The translations under genes and the position numbers were made by a program. Positions 7,705 through 16,236 of a DNA stretch of 64,000 bases are shown piece after piece. A model generated the notes under the pieces. The model was not told where the DNA came from, ran no database searches, and was given only the letters and a program-made list of their open reading frames with translations. Position 1 is the first letter of the stretch; each line of letters opens with the position of its first letter. The DNA comes from Novosphingobium kaempferiae (lineage in GTDB: Bacteria > Pseudomonadota > Alphaproteobacteria > Sphingomonadales > Sphingomonadaceae), in the NCBI RefSeq assembly GCF_021227995.1, contig NZ_CP089301.1:2108001-2172000 (forward strand), in the 5' to 3' direction.

Positions 7705-10119
7705 GTGATCAAGAGAGCTCGATACATGGGCGCCGCCGGCGTCTCCGCACTGGCCCTGCTGGCGGCGACCTGCCCGGTCGCGGCGCATGCCGAAGAGGCG
7801 GCTGCGGCGGATGCCGCCCCTGACGCCGCTGCCGACGCTGCGGCATCGGGCGGACCGATAGGCGAGATCGTCGTCTCGGCCGAACGCACCAACGTCACGC
7901 TTCAGAAGGCGGCGCTGTCCGTCGCCGTGGTCACCGACGAGACGCTCAACCAGGCCAACATCACCGAGATCACCGGCCTCAACGGCAGCGTGCCCGGCCT
8001 TGTCGTCGCCAAGAGCGGCGGCGGCGAGCGCATGATCTCGATCCGCGGCATCGGATCGGAAACGCCGGAGAACCCCTCCACCCAACCCGGCGTCTCGTTC
8101 CACGTCGACGGCGTCTACATCTTCAACTCGATCGCCGCGAACGCCGCCTTCATCGACGTCGCGCAGGTCGAAGTCCTGCGTGGCCCGCAGGGCACCATGT
8201 ACGGGCAAGGCTCGACCGGCGGCACGATCAACGTCGTCTCCAAGCAGCCCGACCCCACCGAGATGTCGGGCTCCGCGAACATCGGCTACGGCAACTACAA
8301 TCTGCTGAAGGCCGACGCCGCCATCAACGTGCCGATCACCGACACGCTGGCGATCCGCGCCGCCGGCCAGCACTACCGCCATGACGGCTACGCCAAGGCC
8401 ACCGACGTCGCCGGCGATCCCGACTACGAACTGGACGACGCCGACGAATGGGGCGGCAAGTTCGCGGTCAAGTGGACCCCGAACGACCGCGTCTCGGTCC
8501 TGCTCTCAACCATCCAGTACAAGGGCGACCAGAACGCCACCGCGCAGAAGAACGTCCTCGACCCCAATCCCGACCCGCGCGAACTGACGCAGGACTTCCC
8601 CGGCAAGACCTACATCCGCACCCAGCTCTACTACGGCGTCATCAAGTTCGACCTCGGCGGCGCGACGTTCAGCTCGATCACCAGCTACCAGAAGCTGCAC
8701 AGCGACCTGTCGTGGGACGGCGACGGCCTGAACCGCGAACTGTTCTTCGACGTCAGCGGCGGCTTCGCCAGCTACGACCACATCGCGACGTGGGAGCAGA
8801 ACACGACGTCGTGGACGCAGGAATACAACATCGCGTCCGACACCGACGGCCCGTTCCGCTGGATCGTCGGCGGCGTCTACCTGCGCTCGAAGAACAAGAA
8901 CTACATCAACGAGTACCGCTCGAACGTCGGAGACGGGCTCAACCCGCCGCTCGCGACCAACACGCCGTACAACGACCCGCTGGTTTCCGCGATCACCTAC
9001 GCCGAACTCTCGGCGGTCACGCGCGAGGCCTATGCCGGGTACGCGCAGGCCAGCCTGGAAGTGAACAAGGCGCTCACCGTCACGGCGGGCCTGCGCTACA
9101 ACCATGACAAGTACACCGGCGTCACCGACAGCATGTCGGGCGGCACCAGCGGCAACACGTCGGGCGCGTACCTCCAGCCCGAACCCGGCGTCGGCACCAG
9201 CACCGCGCGCCTGACCGGCAAGTTCGCGCTCGACTACCAGCTCACGCCCAGCAACATGGTCTATGCAAGCTACACCCGCGGCTTCAAGCCGGGCGGCATC
9301 AACAGCGCGGCCTCGGGCGGCAACAGCTCGTTCCTCGCGCTCGGCTGGGATACCGGCGTCAAGCCGACCTACAAGCCCGAGACGCTGGACTCGATCGAGA
9401 TCGGCTCGAAGAACCGCTTCTTCGGCAACACGCTGCAGATCAACGCCTCGGCGTTCTACTACTTCTACAAGGATCTCCAGTTCCTCGAAGAAGACGCGAT
9501 CCTGTTCGGCGAGGGCATCAGCAACGGGCCGAAGGCCGAAGTCTACGGCGCCGAGCTGGAGATGGACTGGCACGCCACCGAGCACCTGCGCTTCGAAGGC
9601 TCGCTCTCGCTGCTCCATGGCGAGTTCAAGGGCGACTACCTCGCGCTCAACGCCACTTCGGCGGACGCGGCGCAAGTCGCGGCTGGCTACGGTGGCGTCG
9701 GCGGGTTCTTCGCCAACTTCTACCCGGCCTCGCTGGTCCGCGAGGCGGCGCGCGAGAACATCAACGGCAACAAGATCCCCAAGATGCCCTCGGTTCAGGG
9801 ATCGGCGGCGGTCTCGTGGACCGGAGAGATCGGCCCCGGCCAGCTCACCGCCCGCGCGCAGTACATCTATCGCGGCAAGTTCGAATCGCGCGTCTTCAAC
9901 ACCCCGGTGCAGGACGACACGCCCGACTATTCGCAGGTGAACCTCTTCGCCAGCTACGCCTTCGCCGACAGCGGCATCAGCGTCTCGGCGACGGTGACCA
10001 ACCTATTCGACAAGAACGGCATCAACTCGCGCTTCACCGATCCTTACGGCAGCGGGCAGATCTCCGACACCTACATCGCTCCGCGCCAGGCGATCTTCTC
10101 GGTCGGCTACAAGTTCTGA
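7705..10119 (+). CDS. TonB-dependent outer-membrane receptor
   Basis: 804-residue outer-membrane receptor that imports a bulky ligand with energy from TonB-ExbBD. The GTG at 7705 is preceded by GGGGGAT. The N-terminus is a signal peptide ending at about AHAEEAA, then a low-complexity Ala/Asp linker. The plug starts at GEIVVSAERTNVTLQKAALS (a TonB-box-like entry) and contains the typical GGERMISIRGIG and VEVLRGPQGTMYGQGSTGG segments. The remainder is a 22-strand barrel ending in aromatic Phe (IFSVGYKF). The subclass resembles the many FyuA/CirA-like receptors of sphingomonads. The ligand is unknown; proximity to trehalase and esterase suggests a sugar or glycoside rather than iron. It is followed by a terminator shared with the converging esterase gene. 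Confidence 0.92.
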   Translation: MIKRARYMGAAGVSALALLAATCPVAAHAEEAAAADAAPDAAADAAASGGPIGEIVVSAERTNVTLQKAALSVAVVTDETLNQANITEITGLNGSVPGLVVAKSGGGERMISIRGIGSETPENPSTQPGVSFHVDGVYIFNSIAANAAFIDVAQVEVLRGPQGTMYGQGSTGGTINVVSKQPDPTEMSGSANIGYGNYNLLKADAAINVPITDTLAIRAAGQHYRHDGYAKATDVAGDPDYELDDADEWGGKFAVKWTPNDRVSVLLSTIQYKGDQNATAQKNVLDPNPDPRELTQDFPGKTYIRTQLYYGVIKFDLGGATFSSITSYQKLHSDLSWDGDGLNRELFFDVSGGFASYDHIATWEQNTTSWTQEYNIASDTDGPFRWIVGGVYLRSKNKNYINEYRSNVGDGLNPPLATNTPYNDPLVSAITYAELSAVTREAYAGYAQASLEVNKALTVTAGLRYNHDKYTGVTDSMSGGTSGNTSGAYLQPEPGVGTSTARLTGKFALDYQLTPSNMVYASYTRGFKPGGINSAASGGNSSFLALGWDTGVKPTYKPETLDSIEIGSKNRFFGNTLQINASAFYYFYKDLQFLEEDAILFGEGISNGPKAEVYGAELEMDWHATEHLRFEGSLSLLHGEFKGDYLALNATSADAAQVAAGYGGVGGFFANFYPASLVREAARENINGNKIPKMPSVQGSAAVSWTGEIGPGQLTARAQYIYRGKFESRVFNTPVQDDTPDYSQVNLFASYAFADSGISVSATVTNLFDKNGINSRFTDPYGSGQISDTYIAPRQAIFSVGYKF

Positions 10120-10137
10120 GCCAGGCGGGTCGCAACG

Positions 10138-10170
10138 AAAAGGCCGCCGTCCGAAAGGGCGGCGGCCTTT
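10138..10170. terminator. Bidirectional terminator between TonB receptor and carboxylesterase
   Basis: A 10-base-pair stem (AAAGGCCGCC, 10138-10147, pairing with 10161-10170) has A-runs on the left and T-runs on the right. It can end transcription from both convergent genes. Confidence 0.8.
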
Positions 10171-10189
10171 GGCGTTCCGGGATGGCCCG

Positions 10190-11767
10190 TCAGGGTTTGG
10201 GCGCCGCCAGCTTCGCCCGCTCGAAGTAGGCGGCGTCGATCATGTCGAAGGCTTTCCTGCCGAACCCGGCGCGCACGACCGGACCTTGGTTGGCGAACTC
10301 CATCAGCGCATCGCCCGCCACATCATAGCGCGGCCAGACCGGCGCGCCGCCGCCGTTGGGGTCGGACGCCTTGGCAAAGCGCAGCCAGTAGCCGCTCATA
10401 GCCTGCGCCATCGGGGTGTCCGCCGCGCCTTCCTCGAACTGCGCGCCGGAAACCTCGTTGTGCATGGCGAGGCTGATCTCGGCCGAATGCCGCGTGCCGT
10501 AGATCCTGCCGCGCGCCGCCACCGGCACGTAGCTGACGTGGTAGAGGTAGGTCGGCGCACCGCCCGCCGCGGAACGCCGGGCGAGGTAGCGCGCCGGGGC
10601 GGTCATGAAGGCATCGCCCCACAAGTGCTGCATCGCCTCCGCTTCAGGCACGGTGCCACCCTTGCGGTAGATCTCCATCAGCTTCCCGGCCCGCTCTCCC
10701 ATCGCCGGGATCACCGCCTTCTCGGCGCCCGGAATGTACTTGAGCAGGCTGTCCTCCCACGAATTCGCGCCGACCATGTAGGGCACATGCGCGACCTCGC
10801 CCTTGAGGAACGCCTCGTCCACCGGCTGCGGCACGATGCGCCCGTCGATGACGATGCCGCCCAGCACCAGCGGGTTCTTCGGCCCCAGCACCGTCGCGGC
10901 GGGCAGCGCGCGCATCGCGGCAAGGTCGCCGTCGCCGATACCCAGCGAGCGCGTCCACTCCAGCCCCGTCTGCTCGGCCTCGGGCATGTAGGTGTCGAGC
11001 CGCCGGCCGAAGCCCTTCTGCCCGCCGCCCGACTGCGAGATCGCCTTCGCGAACAGCCCCCGCGCCAGCGGCGAGGCCATCAGCGCGTTGACCGAGAACG
11101 CCCCCGCCGATTCCCCGAAGACGGTGACGTTGCCCGGATCGCCGCCGAACGCCGCGATGTTCGCCTGCACCCAGCGCAGCCCCGCCATCTGGTCCATGAG
11201 GCCATAGTTGCCGAGCATCCCGTCGGCATCCTCCGCGCTCAGCGCAGGGTGCGAGAACCAGCCGAACCGCGCGAGGCGATAGTTCACGCCGACGACGATC
11301 ACCCCCTCTCGCGCAAGGTTCGCGCCCTCGTAGACCGGCCAGCTCGCCGATCCCATCGAGAACGCCCCGCCGTAGATCCACACCATCACCGGCAGCTTCG
11401 CCGAGGGCTTGGCTCCCGCCGGTCGCCACAGGTTGAGCGTCAGGCAATCCTCGCTGACCGGGCGGACGTAGGCGGCGCTCGGCGGCTCGTCGAGGCCCCA
11501 CTGCATGCAGTCCGGCCCGTACTCCTGCGCCTTGCGCACGCCCTGCCAGCGGGCGAGCGGCTGCGGCGCGCGCCAGCGCAGCGCGCCCACCGGCGGCGCG
11601 GCGAACGGCACGCCGCGAAAGCTTTCCACCGCGTCGTCACGGCGCCCCTCGATCTCGCCCGACGCGGTGCGCACCACCGGCCCGGCGTTTCCGGCGAGCA
11701 CGGGGGAACTGGTCGCCAGCAGCGCCAGCGTGGCGAGGGCGATGCGGGTCGGGCGGCGGGTCTTCAT
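10190..11767 (-). CDS. Type-B carboxylesterase (para-nitrobenzyl esterase family), secreted
   Basis: 525-residue alpha/beta hydrolase of the carboxylesterase type-B/COesterase family. A signal peptide is seen at residues 1-26 (cut near SPVLAGNAG). The mature enzyme has SFRGVPFAAPPVG, the EDCLTLNLW motif (106-114), the oxyanion-hole YGGAFSMGS region (132-140) and the nucleophile elbow GESAG with Ser220. The acidic residue and the late His (LAMHNEVSGAQF) complete the triad. It hydrolyses carboxylic esters in the periplasm; in this setting it may remove acyl or feruloyl groups from plant polysaccharides, but that is inference. It is a single gene, divergent from the PfkB kinase at 11929. Confidence 0.9.
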   Translation of the reverse strand: MKTRRPTRIALATLALLATSSPVLAGNAGPVVRTASGEIEGRRDDAVESFRGVPFAAPPVGALRWRAPQPLARWQGVRKAQEYGPDCMQWGLDEPPSAAYVRPVSEDCLTLNLWRPAGAKPSAKLPVMVWIYGGAFSMGSASWPVYEGANLAREGVIVVGVNYRLARFGWFSHPALSAEDADGMLGNYGLMDQMAGLRWVQANIAAFGGDPGNVTVFGESAGAFSVNALMASPLARGLFAKAISQSGGGQKGFGRRLDTYMPEAEQTGLEWTRSLGIGDGDLAAMRALPAATVLGPKNPLVLGGIVIDGRIVPQPVDEAFLKGEVAHVPYMVGANSWEDSLLKYIPGAEKAVIPAMGERAGKLMEIYRKGGTVPEAEAMQHLWGDAFMTAPARYLARRSAAGGAPTYLYHVSYVPVAARGRIYGTRHSAEISLAMHNEVSGAQFEEGAADTPMAQAMSGYWLRFAKASDPNGGGAPVWPRYDVAGDALMEFANQGPVVRAGFGRKAFDMIDAAYFERAKLAAPKP

Positions 11768-11928
11768 CGGTCGGCGGCTCCATCTGGGTCGATCCGCTGC
11801 ATGGGATACGCACGCCGACCGGTCTTTGCCGCCTGCGCGGAAATGCTTGCGCAGGAACCGGTGCGCGCTCAGGCAAGACCGGGCGGGGTCGGCAACCTAG
11901 CGAGAATCTTCACCGGCAGGGAGTTTGC

Positions 11929-12834
11929 ATGAGCGTCGCGGTCTTCGGTTCCCTCAATCTCGACATCGCGCTGCGGCTGCCCGTGAAGGCGGCATGGGGC
12001 CAGACCCTGCTGGTCGACCACAGCGAGCAGGCGGTCGGCGGCAAGGGGCTCAACCAGGCGGTCGCCGCCGCGCGCTTCGGCTCCGCCACCCGCATGACGG
12101 GCGCGGTGGGCGACGACGCGGCGGGCGCGCTGCTGCTCGGCGCGCTGGCGGCTGACGGAGTGGATACCGCGCACGTCGAAGTGCTGGCAGGGCAAGGCAG
12201 CGGGCGCGCAACGATCCTCATCGAGCCCGGTGGCGACAACATGATCGCCGTCGAATCCGGCGCCAACATGGCTGCGCGGGCCGAGCGGGCCATGGGCGTG
12301 CTCGACGGCGAGACCCGCGTCCTGCTCGCCCAGCTCGAAACCGACATCGACGAGATCGCCGCGCTCTTTTCCAGCGAGGCAGCAAGGCGCACGCGCCGCA
12401 TCCTCAACGCAGCGCCCGCAATCCCGGCTGGGGCGAAGCTGTTCGAACTGTGCGACATGCTGATCTTCAACCAGACCGAATTCGCCGACTACCTCGGCCT
12501 CGACCGCGAGCCGGAAACGCTCGACGACCTCCTCGTCGCCCGCCGCCTGCTGACGCGGCCCGATCAGGTCGTGGTGGTGACGCTCGGCGCGATCGGCTCG
12601 GCGGCGGTGCTTGCCGACCGCACGGTCTTCGCGCCCGGCGTCCCGGCCGCCAAGGTGATCGACACCAGCGGCGCGGGCGACTGCTTCTGCGGCGTCCTCG
12701 CCGCCTGCGTGGACCAGGGGATCGGGCTGGACGAGGCGCTGAAGCTGGCGAATGCCGCGGCCTCGATCTCGGTCACGCGCCACGGAGCAGCGCCGTCGAT
12801 GCCGACAAGGGCGGAAGTGGCAGACCTTCCCTAA
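11929..12834 (+). CDS. PfkB-family sugar kinase (ribokinase-like)
   Basis: 301-residue ribokinase-type kinase that phosphorylates a sugar with ATP in the cytoplasm. The ATG at 11929 follows AGGGAG by 5 bases. The N-terminal GSLNLDIALRLP and the substrate-binding GGKGLNQAVAAARFG (PfkB signature 1) are clear. Signature 2 DTSGAGDCF at 245-253 carries the catalytic Asp251, with Ser replacing the commoner Thr at position 2. Length equals that of RbsK. It stands alone: no ribose transporter or RbsD is near, so ribose itself is not assured. The stop codon is followed immediately by repeat hairpins. Confidence 0.9.
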   Translation: MSVAVFGSLNLDIALRLPVKAAWGQTLLVDHSEQAVGGKGLNQAVAAARFGSATRMTGAVGDDAAGALLLGALAADGVDTAHVEVLAGQGSGRATILIEPGGDNMIAVESGANMAARAERAMGVLDGETRVLLAQLETDIDEIAALFSSEAARRTRRILNAAPAIPAGAKLFELCDMLIFNQTEFADYLGLDREPETLDDLLVARRLLTRPDQVVVVTLGAIGSAAVLADRTVFAPGVPAAKVIDTSGAGDCFCGVLAACVDQGIGLDEALKLANAAASISVTRHGAAPSMPTRAEVADLP

Positions 12835-12836
12835 TC

Positions 12837-12961
12837 CCTCCCCGAGCTTGCTCGGGGAGGTGGCAGCGCGAAGCGCTGACGGAGGGGGAATTGCGCGATC
12901 TCTCCCCCTCCACCACCGCCTGCGGCGGCGGTCCCCCTCCACGAGACAAGCTCGGGGAGGA
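12837..12961. repeat. Family D repeat: CCTCCCCGAGC hairpin element
   Basis: Starts with a perfect 11-base-pair hairpin (CCTCCCCGAGC, 12837-12847, with its complement 12850-12860, 2-base gap) right after the kinase stop. It continues through two Gly-codon-like GC tracts and ends with a partial inverted copy (AAGCTCGGGGAGGA). There is no T-run, so it is not a classical terminator. No second copy occurs in this window. Confidence 0.6.
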
Positions 12962-12966
12962 ACTGT

Positions 12967-13085
12967 CGTCGTCCCGGACTTGATCCGGGACCGGCGGCTG
13001 TCTTTAGGGAAGTGCTCGCGGCAGCGCGCGCGCAGCGCGGTGGGCTGGTCACGGCCAGCGGTCCCGGGGCGAGCCCGGGACGACG
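12967..13085. repeat. Family B composite palindromic repeat, copy 1
   Basis: Two palindromes (GTCCCGGACTTGATCCGGGAC, and a diverged GTCCCGGGGCGAGCCCGGGAC) lie in inverted orientation around a spacer containing GGCTGTCTTTAGGG and CACGGCCAGCG. The same arrangement recurs at 55562-55676, and a half copy lies at 20095-20125. Confidence 0.85.
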
Positions 13086-13103
13086 ACGAACGCAGCAGAC
13101 ACA

Positions 13104-13130
13104 CGAAAACGCCCGCTGGCGAGTGCGGGC
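13104..13130 (-). terminator. Terminator of the candidate ncRNA
   Basis: Six-base-pair GC stem (GCCCGC 13111-13116 with 13125-13130) and 8-base loop, followed on the minus strand by GTTTTCG. A TTT on the other side makes it potentially bidirectional. Confidence 0.6.
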
Positions 13131-13519
13131 TTTACGCCGGGGGAAGATCGACAGGCGGACCGAGGATAACATCGGGTCGGCGTCGTGAGCGTCCGACTGG
13201 GACGCGGGGGTTTTGTTTCCACAGCGCGTTGCGAGTGGCCGGGTAGGTGCGGAGAGCAGCCCGGCTCGACCTGTATTCCATCGGACCTGTCCGGTATGAC
13301 CGACGTTGGGGTTCGCGTCGGTGCCGGTCATGGGACTTCCGGGAGAGCCGCTCCCAGGCCGAGATACTCGGTTGGGGGAACGGCCGGGCCAGAGCCTAGA
13401 GGACGGTCCGGGTCTTCGATTGGACACCGTGGTGCGTAGCTACGGCTTGATACCGCATCCCGGCCCACGACGCCGACCCGATACACCGCCGAACCCTTGT
13501 ACGTCAGGCTCGGCGGATG
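13104..13519 (-). ncRNA. Candidate structured non-coding RNA, about 415 nt, unassigned
   Basis: A minus-strand transcript is predicted from a near-consensus promoter (13526-13554) to a hairpin terminator (13104-13130). It would start with a hairpin (CCGCCGA pairing with TCGGCGG, 13486-13516). Then comes a perfect 17-base-pair closing helix formed by 13466-13482 and 13171-13187, about 280 bases apart. A nested GGCCGGG/CCCGGCC helix and several local hairpins (CCGAG/CTCGG, GGGAG/CTCCC, CCGACG/CGTCGG, GCGTCC/GGACGC) sit inside. An open frame beginning at 13531 crosses part of it but has odd composition and no homology I recognise. I searched for hallmarks of RNase P (GAGGAAAGTCC, ACAGAAA), tmRNA, SRP RNA and common riboswitches and found none. 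The class is unknown. Confidence 0.5.
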
Positions 13520-13525
13520 CTGGGC

Positions 13526-13554
13526 CATATAACCTATTTGGCGATATTTGTCAA
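13526..13554 (-). promoter_or_regulatory. Sigma-70-type promoter driving the candidate ncRNA
   Basis: On the minus strand a perfect -35 TTGACA (13549-13554) is followed by a 17-base spacer and -10 TATATG (13526-13531). The expected start is near 13519. This is among the closest matches to the sigma-70 consensus seen in the window, and no recognisable protein gene lies downstream. Confidence 0.65.
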
Positions 13555-13560
13555 GCCAAC

Positions 13561-13669
13561 CCCATCGCCCGTGCGCAGGCAGGGGCCCATCAGGTCTCTC
13601 GCCACGACACCTTGCTCGCCGCAAGGAGGCGAGTCTGGGATGGGCCCCTGCCTGCGCAGGGGCGACGGG
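13561..13669. repeat. Family C palindromic repeat, copy 1
   Basis: About 109 bases with long inverted arms (TGCGCAGGCAGGGGCCCATC on the left, its near-complement GATGGGCCCCTGCCTGCGCA on the right) around GCCACGACACCTTGCT. The second copy is at 20170-20279. Confidence 0.85.
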
Positions 13670-13677
13670 AGGTGGAA

Positions 13678-14925
13678 TCATCCAGCCCCGCCCGTAACCC
13701 CCAGCAGCGCCTCGACCTCCCGCGCCACCGCAATCAGCCTCCGATCCGCGTAGCGAGGCGCGACCAGTGAGACGCCGATGGGCATGCCGCCCTCCCCGCG
13801 CGCCAGCGGCAGGTTGACGACGGGCGCATGGAGCAGGGTCCAGGGCTGGTTGAACTTCGGCTCACCCGGCGACCGGCCCAGTGGCGCGATGCCGGGAGCG
13901 CTCGGGGCAAGCACGGCGTCGAGGCCGTCGATGGCGCGTTCGAAGCTCACGCGCGCCACGGCGGCACGGTCATGCGCCTCGCGCAGCCGCCGGTCGGAGA
14001 ACTGCGAGAGCGCTTCGACCCGCAGGTGGAAATCGGCGTGCAGCAGGTCCGGCCGCGTGCGTGCGAGGTTGAGGAACGCCGCCGCGCCTTCGCGGAACAG
14101 GATCGCGCGGTGATCGTCGTTGAGGTGCTCGAACTCCGGCAGCGCGGGGATTTCGACCACGTCGATCCCGGCCCGCGCCATGGCGGCGGCCACACCGTCG
14201 AAGGCAGCCTTGCCGTCGGGCGCGATCTCGTCCCACCATGGCGTGCGAAACATGCCGATACGCAGGCGGCCCGGCCCCACCGGCGTCGGCGCAGCAAGGC
14301 CGTAGACCGCGCAGACCCGGTCGATCATGGCGAGGTCGCGCGCGTACCAGCCCACGGTATCGAGGCTGTTGGCGTAAGTCTTCACCCCCTCGCGGCTGAC
14401 GAGGCCCCAACTCGGCTTGAAGCCGTGGATGCCGCAGAAGCTTGCCGGGCGGATGGTCGAGCCGCCGGTCTGCGTGGCGAGCGCCAGCGGCACATGGCCG
14501 TCCGCGACCGCCGCCGCCGACCCGGCCGAGGAGCCGCCGGGGGTGCGCGTCAGGTCATGCGGGTTGGCGCTGGCGGCATTGCGCCCCGCCGCCGCGAACT
14601 CGGTGGTGTCGGTCTTGCCGAGGATCACCGCCCCCGCCGCACGCAGGGTGGCGACGCAGGGCGCGTCGTCGCCCGGCATATGCCCGGAGAACAGCGGCGA
14701 ATTGTGCGTCAGCGGCATGCCCCTGACCGCGATCACGTCCTTCACGCCGACACAGACCCCGTGCAGCGCGCCTTTCGCCTCCGCCGCATCCAGCGCGTTG
14801 GCCGCCGCCAGCGCATCCGCATCGTCGACATGCAGCCACGCCCGGACGAGCGCATCGCGCGCGCCGATGCGTTGCAATGCAGCATGGACATTCGCGGTCG
14901 CGGAGGCGTAGGGCGGCTGGACCAT
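13678..14925 (-). CDS. Amidase (amidase signature family)
   Basis: 415-residue amidase-signature hydrolase. The Ser-cisSer-Lys triad is visible: Lys62 (VGVKDVI), the GGSSAGS loop at 130-136 supplying the cis-serine, and the nucleophile Ser156 in TQTGGSTIRPA. No signal peptide, so it is cytoplasmic. The ATG at 14925 is preceded by AGGAG about 10 bases away. Members hydrolyse amides, indoleacetamide or Asp/Glu-tRNA; the short C-terminal half and solitary location make a GatA role unlikely. It is divergently transcribed from an MFS transporter 99 bases away, so the transporter may import the amide or export the acid. Substrate unknown. Confidence 0.88.
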   Translation of the reverse strand: MVQPPYASATANVHAALQRIGARDALVRAWLHVDDADALAAANALDAAEAKGALHGVCVGVKDVIAVRGMPLTHNSPLFSGHMPGDDAPCVATLRAAGAVILGKTDTTEFAAAGRNAASANPHDLTRTPGGSSAGSAAAVADGHVPLALATQTGGSTIRPASFCGIHGFKPSWGLVSREGVKTYANSLDTVGWYARDLAMIDRVCAVYGLAAPTPVGPGRLRIGMFRTPWWDEIAPDGKAAFDGVAAAMARAGIDVVEIPALPEFEHLNDDHRAILFREGAAAFLNLARTRPDLLHADFHLRVEALSQFSDRRLREAHDRAAVARVSFERAIDGLDAVLAPSAPGIAPLGRSPGEPKFNQPWTLLHAPVVNLPLARGEGGMPIGVSLVAPRYADRRLIAVAREVEALLGVTGGAG

Positions 14926-15024
14926 GGAAAGACGGCTCCTGAGCGGGCGCCACGGTGGCGCGGTATCGCATGACTGTGACTTCCCGCTTGGCTCGTGTAA
15001 AGCATTACATTATGCAGTGCAGCA

Positions 15025-16236
15025 ATGACCTCCGCAGCAACCACCCCTGACGCGCGAGTCCCGGCGGCGCCCTCGATCGTCTCGGCCCTCGCGACGACGA
15101 CGACGATACAGATCCTCTCGACGATGACCGCGCTCGCGCTCACCGGGATCGCGCCGCTCGTCGCGGGCCAGTTCGGCCTCGCGCCGCACTACGTCGGCTA
15201 CCAGATCAGCGTGATCTACGCGGCGGGCATCTTCGCCTCGGCGGTGGCGGGCACGCTGATCCAGCATCGCGGGCCGGTGCAGGTGGAGCAGCTGGCGCTC
15301 GCGTGCTTCGGCACCGCGCTGCTGCTGCTGACGAGCGCGAGCGCGGGGCTGGCGCTGCTCGCCTCCATCGTGATCGGTATCGGCTACGGCGTGCAGAACC
15401 CTGCCTCTGCACAGATCCTCGGCGCGGTGACGCCGCCGCATCGCCGCTCGCTCATCTTCTCGATCAAGCAGGCGGGCGTTCCGATTGGCGGGGTACTGGC
15501 CAGCCTGATGATCCCGGCGCTTACCTCCGCGATGGGCTGGCGCACCACTTTCGTCGCCAGCGCGATTGCGTGCTTCGCGATGATCGGTGTCCTGGCGATC
15601 AAGGGCGGGCCCGAGCGCCCCGCCCGCCCGGCGACGATCTCGCTGTGGCGCAACTTCGTCTTCGAGCAGCGCCTCGTCTGGGGCAAGGCGCCGCTGCGGG
15701 CGCTGGCGCTGCTGGGGCTGCTCTATTCCTCGCTCCAGCTCTCGCTGTCCGCCTTCGCGGTCATCATGCTGGTGGAGCATGGCTGGTCGCTGGTCGAGGC
15801 GGGCCTTGTCGCGGGCGCGATCCAGGGCTGCGGCGCGCTTGGGCGCGTGTCGTGGGGAGGGCTCGGCGACCGCTTCGGCGGCTTTGCCGTGCTCGCGGTG
15901 ATCGGCGCGATCTCGACCGCGTGCATGATCGCGCTGTGGCAGCTCGACGCGCTGCCCGTTGCGGTGCAGGTCATGGTGCTGTGCCTGTTCGGCTTCTGCA
16001 TGAGCGGGTGGAACGGTGTGGTCATGGCCGAATGCACCCACCACTGCGCGCCGGAGGACGCGGGCCGGGTGATCGGCGGCGCGCTCGTCTACACATTCAT
16101 CGGTGTGATGATCGGCCCTGCTGCGATGGCGACCATCTACGGCGTCTGCGGTGACTACGGCACCAGTTTCCTGCTGGTGAGCTGGGTTGCGGCGCTGGGC
16201 GCGCTGCTTTCAGCACGTGCCGCGCTGCGCGGCTGA
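15025..16236 (+). CDS. MFS transporter
   Basis: 403-residue major facilitator protein with about 12 hydrophobic helices. It has typical repeats of short loops, including HRRSLIFSIKQAGVPIGG after helix 4-5 and GRVSWGGLGDRFGG after helix 8. The N-terminus is a short cytoplasmic Ala/Thr-rich tail. The start at 15025 has only a weak upstream purine stretch, but no better candidate is seen. It pairs divergently with the amidase. Its 3' end overlaps the converging pectinesterase gene by 82 bases. The subfamily resembles small organic-acid or aromatic-acid carriers, but no substrate can be assigned from sequence. Confidence 0.85.
   Translation: MTSAATTPDARVPAAPSIVSALATTTTIQILSTMTALALTGIAPLVAGQFGLAPHYVGYQISVIYAAGIFASAVAGTLIQHRGPVQVEQLALACFGTALLLLTSASAGLALLASIVIGIGYGVQNPASAQILGAVTPPHRRSLIFSIKQAGVPIGGVLASLMIPALTSAMGWRTTFVASAIACFAMIGVLAIKGGPERPARPATISLWRNFVFEQRLVWGKAPLRALALLGLLYSSLQLSLSAFAVIMLVEHGWSLVEAGLVAGAIQGCGALGRVSWGGLGDRFGGFAVLAVIGAISTACMIALWQLDALPVAVQVMVLCLFGFCMSGWNGVVMAECTHHCAPEDAGRVIGGALVYTFIGVMIGPAAMATIYGVCGDYGTSFLLVSWVAALGALLSARAALRG

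Noticed and set aside
5330..7708. Long plus-strand open frame opposite trehalase
   Set aside because: Composition is that of an antisense frame (Arg/Gly/Ala/His rich); the minus-strand trehalase motifs are unmistakable.
10169..11932. 587-codon plus-strand frame opposite the carboxylesterase
   Set aside because: No recognisable domain and shadow-type composition.
12837..13669. CRISPR array
   Set aside because: The repeats here are palindromic elements of different families with no regular spacing or unique spacers.
13328..13681. Minus-strand open frame across the ncRNA candidate
   Set aside because: Pro/Arg/Ser-rich, no homology recognised, its usable ATG falls in the -10 box, and the region has extensive base pairing instead.
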